DNA from: Planctomycetota bacterium
Lineage (GTDB): Bacteria > Planctomycetota > UBA8742 > SKZP01
Reading direction: 5' to 3'
Length of the DNA: 5,337 nucleotides
NCBI GenBank assembly: GCA_007127275.1
Contig: SKZP01000312.1
Location: 1-5,337, forward strand
A model generated the notes under the pieces. The model was not told the origin of the DNA. It did not search any database and saw only the letters and a program-made list of their open reading frames with translations. Of the stretch, positions 1-4,634 are shown in pieces; position 1 is the first letter of the stretch, and each line of letters starts with the position of its first letter. Both the position numbers and the translations under genes were made by a program.

Positions 1-1240
1 AGGCGAGCGTTGTCCCCGCGGCGACGGTCATGTGGAAGTGCGCCGGGATGCGCAGCGTGTTGTGGGCGATGATGTTGATCTGGTGCGTACCCAAGGTTAC
101 ACCCGTGATCCCACCGCCAAAGCCAAACAGCACCAGCGAGATCGCCACGGCGGAGAAGCCGGGGTCGCGCCAGGGCAGGCGCCGGATCCAGCCGAAGAAG
201 CCTTCGACGTAGCCCTTGCGGCGCATCGCCACCTCGATCGAGGCGGGGACGGTGAAGCCGTGGATCATCGAGGCGAGTACGGCAAGATACAGTGCATACG
301 ACGTGTTCCACATCTTCCACTCGGCACCGACGCCGGGGTCGACCAGCAGGTGGTGCGCCGAGGCGAGGTTGATAAAGAGGATGTAGAGCACGAACGCCGT
401 GCGGCAGACCGCCTCATTCAGCGGGCGCGCGCCGACGGCGAGGGCGCCGATGAAGTACCAGACGGCGACCATCGCGGCGACGTTGACCTGTTGCGCCGGG
501 TGCCCGAGGCCCCACCAGACGAGGCGGTACACCCCCGGGTCCATCTCCTGCACCTGCAGGAAGGCGGGCAAGAAGTCCGGCCACTGCACGGTCATCGACC
601 AGAGGAACGTCGGGATATAGATCGCCGCGCCGTGCAACAGCGTCACCACCGCGCAGATCGCCGCGGTAATGCCGCCGAAGACGACCAACGGCACCGAGCC
701 CTCATAGGTCTTGTCGCGCTTCGCAATATAGACGGTGGCGAAGAAATTGATCACCCCGATCAACGTACCCACGGCAACGAGAATGATGCCGAGGTAGAAG
801 AAGGGGCTCGCCATCAGCGGCGGATAGGAGGTCATCAACACGTCCCCTTGCTTGGCGAGGATCGTGTAATTGACCATGATCGCGCCGACGAGCATCAACA
901 CGAAGCCGACCCAGGCCCACATTCGCGAAGCGAGCCGCGAGTTGAGCAGCGAGGTGCCGACGTAGTAGAGGATGGCGACTTCCAGAAACAGGATCCAGAA
1001 GATCAGCATGTTCATGCCGTGAAACGTGAGGATGCGGTAGTACCACTCCTCGCTCAGGATGCGGGTCGCATCTCCGGCACGCGTCAGCGCCATGAGGACG
1101 CCGGCGATCGCGCCGAGAAGCAAAAAGACCACCGCAGGGACCGCATGCACACGGATGAAGAATTGCGCGTCGAGGCACACCGGTTTCCCGGTTGTGTTGC
1201 AAGGCCGGACGCGCCCGGCGAGATGATTGCCCAATGCCAT
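1..1240 (-). CDS. Haem-copper oxidase superfamily catalytic subunit I, probable nitric oxide reductase type (3' end cut by window)
   Basis: The first 413 residues are visible; the C-terminus, with the last helices, lies beyond base 1. The protein is strongly hydrophobic, with about ten helices seen (near 34-52, 67-95, 106-127, 145-174, 183-210, 238-268, 278-299, 312-336, 362-380 and from 386). Metal ligands by family alignment are H74 (FHGMN) and H403 for the low-spin haem, H401 (AHFHM) for the high-spin haem, and H247 (GHP), H296 and H297 (SAHHL) for CuB. The residue four after H247, which is the cross-linked Tyr in most O2-reducing members, is Q251 (GHPAQQVN). Loss of that Tyr is known in NO-reducing families, so I infer NO reduction to N2O at the membrane, with electrons from the CuA subunit just upstream. 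The start is ATG 1240, with AAGGAGG eight bases before it, overlapping the stop of subunit II. The superfamily is certain; the NO reductase role is likely but not proven. A divergent O2 reductase is the alternative. Confidence 0.9.
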   Translation of the reverse strand, partial: MALGNHLAGRVRPCNTTGKPVCLDAQFFIRVHAVPAVVFLLLGAIAGVLMALTRAGDATRILSEEWYYRILTFHGMNMLIFWILFLEVAILYYVGTSLLNSRLASRMWAWVGFVLMLVGAIMVNYTILAKQGDVLMTSYPPLMASPFFYLGIILVAVGTLIGVINFFATVYIAKRDKTYEGSVPLVVFGGITAAICAVVTLLHGAAIYIPTFLWSMTVQWPDFLPAFLQVQEMDPGVYRLVWWGLGHPAQQVNVAAMVAVWYFIGALAVGARPLNEAVCRTAFVLYILFINLASAHHLLVDPGVGAEWKMWNTSYALYLAVLASMIHGFTVPASIEVAMRRKGYVEGFFGWIRRLPWRDPGFSAVAISLVLFGFGGGITGVTLGTHQINIIAHNTLRIPAHFHMTVAAGTTLA

Positions 1241-1248
1241 GGCGACGG

Positions 1249-1255
1249 CCTCCTT
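1249..1255 (-). promoter_or_regulatory. Shine-Dalgarno site of catalytic subunit I
   Basis: The minus strand reads AAGGAGG, eight bases before ATG 1240. Its first two bases are the last two of the TAA stop of subunit II, so the ribosome site sits at the end of the preceding gene. This suggests coupled translation of the two subunits, and it fixes the start of subunit I. Confidence 0.85.
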
Positions 1256-1826
1256 AGTCGGTGACGATGATGCGACCGGTCATGCGGTGATGGCCGATGC
1301 CGCAGAACTCGTTGCAGATGATGTCGAAGGTGCCGGTTTGTGTCGGCGTAATCGTCAGCACGTGGTCGTAGCCGGGCATGACATGAAAGTTCATGTTCAT
1401 CGGCAGAATCGAGATGCCGTGCTGATAGTCGGCCGAGGAGATGTGTAGTTTGATCTCCTCTCCTTTGCGTAGCTTGAGAACCGGGTACCACTCCCAGTTG
1501 TGGCCAACGAGGTAGGCGTGGCCGTCCGCAGTCGGCACGGTGATGGGAATCGTCGTTTCCACCTCTTGCTCGGTGACCGGGTTGACCACCCGCACCGTTT
1601 CTTCGCCGACCTTGTTTTCGCGAATGTAGTTGTGAACGACGCCGAGATACTCCTGCGGAGAGATCTTGTAGGCCTCGCCGTCGCTGGTTTGCTTGCCCGC
1701 GTAGTGCCAGAACGGCATGGCAATCGAGAGCACGAGGCACCAGAACAGGGCGACCCCGATCCAGACCTTCTCGGCGCCATGCGGTGCGTGGAACCAGCCT
1801 TTGGGGGGCGGTGTGAGCGCACTCAT
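1254..1826 (-). CDS. CuA-containing haem-copper oxidase subunit II
   Basis: This 190-aa protein has a short N-terminal tail, one transmembrane helix (about 21-41) and an extracytoplasmic cupredoxin domain. The binuclear CuA site is complete: H136 (QHGIS), C171, E173, C175, H179 and M182, in the classic pattern C-x-E-x-C-G-x-x-H-x-x-M (CNEFCGIGHHRM). It should take electrons from a c-type cytochrome and pass them to the haems of subunit I, encoded 13 bases downstream. It has only one helix and is shorter than typical aa3 subunit II proteins, resembling the compact subunits II of B-type oxidases and of the NorS/eNOR class. The region between the helix and the CuA core (about 45-115) is unusually long for a single-helix form and carries the charged segment IRENKVGEETVRVVNP. 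The start at 1826 is fixed by an exceptionally strong ribosome site. The neighbouring Tyr-less catalytic subunit argues that the complex reduces NO, but the CuA protein alone cannot tell. Confidence 0.95.
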   Translation of the reverse strand: MSALTPPPKGWFHAPHGAEKVWIGVALFWCLVLSIAMPFWHYAGKQTSDGEAYKISPQEYLGVVHNYIRENKVGEETVRVVNPVTEQEVETTIPITVPTADGHAYLVGHNWEWYPVLKLRKGEEIKLHISSADYQHGISILPMNMNFHVMPGYDHVLTITPTQTGTFDIICNEFCGIGHHRMTGRIIVTD

Positions 1827-1827
1827 C

Positions 1828-1840
1828 GGATCACCTCCTT
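1828..1840 (-). promoter_or_regulatory. Full-length 13-base Shine-Dalgarno site of subunit II
   Basis: The minus strand reads AAGGAGGTGATCC, then one base, then ATG 1826. All 13 bases are complementary to the conserved 3' tail of bacterial 16S rRNA (GGATCACCTCCTT). The GGAGG core is seven bases from the start codon. The first A is also the last base of the upstream TGA stop. Confidence 0.9.
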
Positions 1841-2061
1841 CAGGGAATCGTTGCCGGGGGAATCATCAGCAGGTCGATCAGACCCCAGACCGTGTAGGAT
1901 AGGGTCGGAATGAGCACGCCGAGGATCAGCAACAACCAGGTGTTGTCCATCAGCTTCTGCAGCCAGTGGATTTTCTCCTCCTCGACGGGAGGACTCGGTG
2001 GCTGCGCGGTCTCCGGTACTGGCGGTGCCGGGGTTTGCGTGACTTGACCTTGTTCACTCAT
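1840..2061 (-). CDS. Small single-helix membrane protein of the oxidase/NO reductase operon
   Basis: This 73-aa protein has a polar, Pro-rich N-terminus (about 1-30, with APPVPETAQPPSPPVEEE), an amphipathic step (KIHWLQKLMDN) and one strong transmembrane helix (about 41-68, ending LLMIPPATIP). I do not recognise the family. The ATG shares its A with the TGA stop of the 483-aa subunit I-like gene (TGATG), and an AAGGAGG site lies six bases before it inside that gene. Translation is therefore probably coupled. It is followed after 13 bases by subunit II. Its position between two large membrane subunits suggests a small structural or assembly subunit, comparable in size to the extra one-helix subunits known from several haem-copper oxidases. 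That role is inferred from context and topology only. A gene of this size is easily missed or given too long a start; the ribosome site supports 2061. Confidence 0.85.
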   Translation of the reverse strand: MSEQGQVTQTPAPPVPETAQPPSPPVEEEKIHWLQKLMDNTWLLLILGVLIPTLSYTVWGLIDLLMIPPATIP

Positions 2062-3512
2062 CACTCTCCTCCTTTGGAATGGGCACCCGCGCGGGGCGGA
2101 TGCGGACGACCACGGCGCAACCACATGCTGATGACAATCCACAGGAACAGCACCCCGCCGGAGATTGCGAAGAGGCCGCCAAAGCCCATCACGGCGAGGC
2201 CGACCAACTCCTCGGTGGTGCGGGTCACCTGCTCGCTGCCGTAGACCTTGCGCTGCATGCCGGTGGTGCCGGCCAGTGCGAGGCCAAGGGCGAAGATGAC
2301 CTGTCCGACGCCGAAGTAGAGCAGTTGCCGTGAGGCCATGCGCTGTTCGCCAAGGCCGGTGAAGCGGCCGCCGTAGGCCTGTACGAGCAGGTAGCTGCCG
2401 GCCATGAAGGCGACGGTGACGGCACCGATCGAGACGTGGTAGTGCGCGGGAACCAACGTGGTGCCGAGCTGGGCCATGGCACCGAGTGCGAAGCCGATCA
2501 GTGTCATCACCACGCTGACGACGAAGCCGACGAGCGCTGGCGAGAAGCGTCGCCCGAACAGCTCACCGCGGCGCCAGCCAATGCCGAGTTGCACGAGCAG
2601 AATCAGCATGAACAGCGAAAGCACGGGGAACATGCACCAGCGCATCATGAAGACGAACCAGGCGCGGCTCTCGTTCGTGGAGGCGCCGATCGAGGCGAAG
2701 TAGGGCCCGAGAAAGGCAGGCAGAATCATCAGCGCGAAGAGCACCGCCGCAAGGCGCGGCGCAATCAGCCGTTTGAGCCCCGCGGCGCGCAGCAAGACGA
2801 GCCACAGCGCCACCATGGTCGCGATATTCGCGAACTGCAGCACATGGCCGCCGCCCCAGAAGAGCACTTCGTAGTATGCGCTCGCCGGCAGGTAGCGCGG
2901 AATTGTCGCGAAGGAGACGGTGAACGTGATCAACGCAAGCACAATCGCCACCGCCGCCACGCGCAATCCGGGTACCGCCGCGGGAACGAGCGGCGCCACC
3001 GGCGCGGGCCGTGCCCCGGGCAGCAGGCGCCCGGTGAGCAGCGACGCACTCACGGCAACGGCAAAGAGCACGAGCCCGAGCAGAAAGACGGGGTGGTCGA
3101 GCACGGGGATGTAGTTTGCGAGCACCGGCTCGACCGTGGGGAAGAGCCCCATCACGGTAAATGTCGCCACACCGAGCAACGCGAGATGCGGCAGAACCCG
3201 CTGGTAGCCGAAGGTGCGCCGTCGCGGCGCAATCAGCACAGCCACCGCGGCAAGAAAGGCGTAGAACCAGACAATCAATGCAAGGTTGACGTGAACGACG
3301 AGCCAGCGCCGCGCGAACAACGGGTCGGTGATCCACTCGTTGATGATCGGCGTGCGACCAATCAACGGAATCAGCGAGAACACGCCGGCAAGGCCAATGG
3401 CCACGAGGGCGACGAGCAGCCAGCGCGCCGAGAGGGCTTGTTCCGGGCGGGAATCATTGGGCAAGGCCGGCGCATAGACGCGCGGCAGGTCTGTCGACTT
3501 GTGGAGGCTCAT
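2061..3512 (-). CDS. Haem-copper oxidase subunit I-like protein lacking the CuB His-His pair
   Basis: This 483-aa protein has about 12 hydrophobic helices. Alignment by eye to the catalytic subunit in the same operon is clear in key helices. VHVNLALIVWF carries H74, the low-spin haem ligand. FWGGGHVLQFANIATMVALW carries H223, equivalent to the helix-VI CuB ligand. VPAHYHVS carries H357 and H359, the high-spin and low-spin haem ligands. The helix-VII His-His that completes CuB is missing: the matching segment reads FLGPYFASIG (P270, Y271). The Tyr/Gln position after H223 is F227. So haem binding looks possible, but a normal CuB centre does not. It may be an electron-transfer or structural partner of the catalytic subunit, or an inactive paralogue. 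Automatic annotation may call it a cbb3-type subunit I; the missing ligands argue against catalysis. ATG 3512 is preferred, with a weak GGGGG site nine bases upstream. GTG 3533 would add seven residues but lacks a ribosome site and lies next to a hairpin. Confidence 0.88.
   Translation of the reverse strand: MSLHKSTDLPRVYAPALPNDSRPEQALSARWLLVALVAIGLAGVFSLIPLIGRTPIINEWITDPLFARRWLVVHVNLALIVWFYAFLAAVAVLIAPRRRTFGYQRVLPHLALLGVATFTVMGLFPTVEPVLANYIPVLDHPVFLLGLVLFAVAVSASLLTGRLLPGARPAPVAPLVPAAVPGLRVAAVAIVLALITFTVSFATIPRYLPASAYYEVLFWGGGHVLQFANIATMVALWLVLLRAAGLKRLIAPRLAAVLFALMILPAFLGPYFASIGASTNESRAWFVFMMRWCMFPVLSLFMLILLVQLGIGWRRGELFGRRFSPALVGFVVSVVMTLIGFALGAMAQLGTTLVPAHYHVSIGAVTVAFMAGSYLLVQAYGGRFTGLGEQRMASRQLLYFGVGQVIFALGLALAGTTGMQRKVYGSEQVTRTTEELVGLAVMGFGGLFAISGGVLFLWIVISMWLRRGRPHPPRAGAHSKGGE
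2068..2074 (-). promoter_or_regulatory. Shine-Dalgarno site of the 73-aa protein, inside the upstream gene
   Basis: AAGGAGG on the minus strand is six bases before ATG 2061 and lies within the last codons of the preceding gene (a Lys-Gly-Gly-Glu tail). It selects ATG 2061 as the start over upstream in-frame candidates that would run deep into the neighbouring gene. Confidence 0.85.
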
Positions 3513-3535
3513 GGCGCATACCCCCGGTGGCACAA

Positions 3536-3559
3536 GGCTACGCGAGGCGTCGCGCAGCC
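3536..3559 (-). other. Intercistronic GC-rich stem-loop
   Basis: On the minus-strand RNA, GGCTGCGCGA pairs with TCGCGTAGCC around a CGCC loop, giving a 10-bp stem in which nine pairs are Watson-Crick and one is G-U. On the plus strand that pair would be an A-C mismatch, so the structure favours the operon transcript. No T-run follows, so it is not a standard intrinsic terminator. It lies in the 93-base gap between the cytochrome gene and the subunit I-like gene and may be an RNA-processing, stability or partial attenuation element. Confidence 0.55.
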
Positions 3560-3605
3560 GAGTTGGGATGAAAGGTGGTGCGTACTGCGGTAGGCGCTGC
3601 CGCGA

Positions 3606-4082
3606 CTAGTCACCCCGTAGGGATTCAATGTAGGAGACCATCCGCCAGCGGTCTTCTTCGTCGTAGAGCGAGCCGAAGGGCGTCATCCCGGAGCGCATGC
3701 TGCGGAAGGGCTCCATCATGGAGCCTTCGGTGATTCGCCAGAAGATGTATTGCGAGCTGACGTCCTTGAAGTCGTCGTCGGTGAAGTCGGTCACCGGCGG
3801 GTCGAGCGAGGCGGCGTTAATGCCGTCGCCACGGCCGCTGTCCCCGTGGCACTGTGCGCAGGAGGCGGCGTAGAGTTCGCGGCCTTTCTCGATTGCCTCG
3901 GCATCTCCGGAGAACGGGTTCGTTCTCGAGGCGAACTCCGGAGGGGTGTCGGGCCGTTCAATGGGTTGGCTGGCGGACTCGGCACCGCCACGTCCGTCAC
4001 TCGTATCCGACTCGCCGCAGGCAGCGATGAGGAGGAACGAGGTCAAGGCAAAGGCACCGGCTACCATCATGGGCAGTCGCAT
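3606..4082 (-). CDS. Monohaem c-type cytochrome lipoprotein
   Basis: This 158-aa protein opens with a lipoprotein signal peptide: a hydrophobic core (about 6-20) and a lipobox LIAAC with the acylated Cys at 22. A low-complexity acidic/Ser/Pro linker (about 23-55) follows, then one cytochrome c domain with the haem site CAQCH (C75, C78, axial H79). M133 in SGMTPFG is the likely sixth ligand, and the C-terminal helix is typical (DRWRMVSYIESLRG). After export, haem attachment and lipidation it would sit tethered on the outer face of the inner membrane, where it can pass electrons to the CuA site of subunit II. It is the first gene after the candidate sigma-54 promoter. The start at 4082 has AGGAG seven bases upstream and places the signal peptide at the N-terminus; an in-frame extension to 4172 would put about 30 polar residues before it. 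Partner assignment is inferred from operon position. Confidence 0.93.
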   Translation of the reverse strand: MRLPMMVAGAFALTSFLLIAACGESDTSDGRGGAESASQPIERPDTPPEFASRTNPFSGDAEAIEKGRELYAASCAQCHGDSGRGDGINAASLDPPVTDFTDDDFKDVSSQYIFWRITEGSMMEPFRSMRSGMTPFGSLYDEEDRWRMVSYIESLRGD

Positions 4083-4089
4083 CACATAT

Positions 4090-4094
4090 CTCCT
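4090..4094 (-). promoter_or_regulatory. Shine-Dalgarno site of the cytochrome lipoprotein
   Basis: AGGAG on the minus strand lies seven bases before ATG 4082. It decides for 4082 over the upstream in-frame start at 4172, in agreement with the signal peptide. Confidence 0.75.
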
Positions 4095-4206
4095 GATTGG
4101 TGGAACGGCTCTCGAGGATTCCGGCGCATCAGGCTCGCTTCGGCGACCGAACAAGCGTGATGGTCGGCACAAAGGTCACGCGCCTCCGACTCGCTCGAAC
4201 CAACGG

Positions 4207-4245
4207 GCTCCAGGGGAGCGGGTCGGACGAACGAGTGGCCCCTGG
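4207..4245 (-). other. Alternative hairpins in the predicted operon leader
   Basis: CCAGGGG (4245-4239 on the minus strand) can pair with CCCCTGG (4216-4210), leaving a 22-base loop. A shorter stem, GCTCC with GGAGC (4219-4215 and 4211-4207, loop of three), uses bases of the same downstream arm, so the two cannot form together. Neither is followed by a T-run. This could be a switching leader, or chance in GC-rich DNA. Confidence 0.35.
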
Positions 4246-4273
4246 GCGCGGCGATGTGACCCACGAGAAGCAA

Positions 4274-4289
4274 TGCAAAACCGATGCCA
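4274..4289 (-). promoter_or_regulatory. Sigma-54 (-24/-12) promoter of the NO reductase/oxidase operon
   Basis: The minus strand reads TGGCATCGGTTTTGCA. Against the sigma-54 consensus TGGCACG-N4-TTGCW it matches all fixed positions except two (C to T and G to C after TGGCA). The essential GG and GC are exactly ten bases apart. Transcription would start near 4263, giving a leader of about 181 bases before the cytochrome gene. Promoters of this class need an ATP-driven enhancer-binding activator; candidate sites lie upstream at 4361-4395. No competing sigma-70 promoter is convincing. Confidence 0.68.
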
Positions 4290-4291
4290 GT

Positions 4292-4309
4292 AAAGTAACT
4301 ACTTACTTT
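4292..4309. promoter_or_regulatory. AT-rich perfect palindrome next to the -24 element, candidate operator
   Basis: AAAGTAA-CTAC-TTACTTT has perfect 7-bp arms and a 4-bp spacer. It is centred about 38 bases upstream of the predicted start, with its edge three bases from the TGG of the -24 element. It stands out as AT-rich within GC-rich DNA. A dimeric repressor of the TetR or HxlR/MarR kind would suit a site of this shape, but the regulator cannot be named from sequence. Confidence 0.55.
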
Positions 4310-4360
4310 TTGCGAGGTGGGAGACCCTCGAAAATGGTGGCGATGTCAATCATCTGGGGA

Positions 4361-4395
4361 CGAAAGGTTTCGCAGTAGGCGCGAATTGTTTCGCA
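4361..4395. promoter_or_regulatory. Two phased dyads, candidate enhancer (upstream activator) sites
   Basis: CGAAAGGTTTCGCA (4361-4374) and CGAATTGTTTCGCA (4382-4395) share 12 of 14 bases and are offset by 21 bp, two helical turns. Each contains its own dyad: CGAAA-GG-TTTCG, and GCGAA-TTGT-TTCGC (4381-4394). Relative to the predicted sigma-54 start their centres lie near -104 and -125, in the usual range for enhancer-binding activators. They do not match the GT-N7-AC core known for NorR. Confidence 0.55.
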
Positions 4396-4634
4396 CGAAC
4401 CAAGCTTGTGGAAATGGGGCAGCCAAGCCCGCGGGCCTCACCCTGTGGGTCGGAGCACCCGTACCGGGTATGGCTCTCGGGCGAAGCCGGTGGGCGTCGA
4501 TGAATGAGCGGTCCACAATTTGGAGTTGCACGGAGCCGGTACCCGGCGCTGGCGCGGTGGCGCTGCGGGAGGTATACCGTGCACGGGCGCGAACCGGCGG
4601 AATCCTTTGCCTTTGAACGACGAGTTGCCACGCC

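Larger units (their letters stand above)
4083..4634. other. Divergent intergenic region with regulatory signals and no convincing gene
   Basis: These 552 bases separate the two divergent genes. Open frames on both strands are short, low-complexity in Arg/Gly/Pro and lack ribosome sites, so I call none of them genes. The part next to the operon holds the predicted leader with alternative hairpins (4207-4245), the sigma-54-type promoter (4274-4289), an AT-rich palindrome (4292-4309) and two phased dyads (4361-4395). The part next to the plus-strand gene is GC-rich and carries several inverted repeats (for example 4427-4436, 4457-4469 and 4535-4547) without a recognisable terminator, insertion sequence or RNA family. 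Confidence 0.7.

Noticed and set aside
32..1264. A long plus-strand open frame of 410 codons
   Set aside because: It is antisense to the catalytic subunit, has a charged low-complexity composition typical of the mirror of a hydrophobic GC-rich gene, and shows no ribosome site or domain.
3513..3533. GTG start at 3533 for the subunit I-like gene
   Set aside because: No Shine-Dalgarno site precedes it, it borders the hairpin at 3536-3559, and the added residues (MPPGVCA) are not typical. ATG 3512 is preferred, though its own site is weak.
2436..3593. A 385-codon plus-strand open frame rich in His, Arg, Glu and Gln
   Set aside because: It is the mirror of the membrane-protein gene on the other strand; its composition is an artefact of reverse-reading hydrophobic codons.
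4083..4172. Upstream in-frame start for the cytochrome gene
   Set aside because: It would place about 30 polar residues before the signal peptide, and AGGAG sits correctly before ATG 4082.
4344..4349. A perfect TTGACA on the minus strand as a sigma-70 -35 box
   Set aside because: No acceptable -10 hexamer lies 15-18 bases downstream (the region reads GGTCTC), while the -24/-12 match is much better.
4344..4357. An FNR/NNR-type site around TTGAC
   Set aside because: Only one half-site is present; the matching GTCAA or ATCAA half at four-base spacing is absent.
4361..4395. Reading the phased dyads as NorR enhancer sites
   Set aside because: The GT-N7-AC core reported for NorR is not present in either box, and I found no GGT-N7-ACC elsewhere upstream. 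The activator is left unnamed.
4400..4634. A possible insertion-sequence, intron or riboswitch remnant
   Set aside because: No terminal repeats, target duplication, transposase or maturase motifs, or recognisable RNA consensus could be identified; only short inverted repeats expected in GC-rich DNA.
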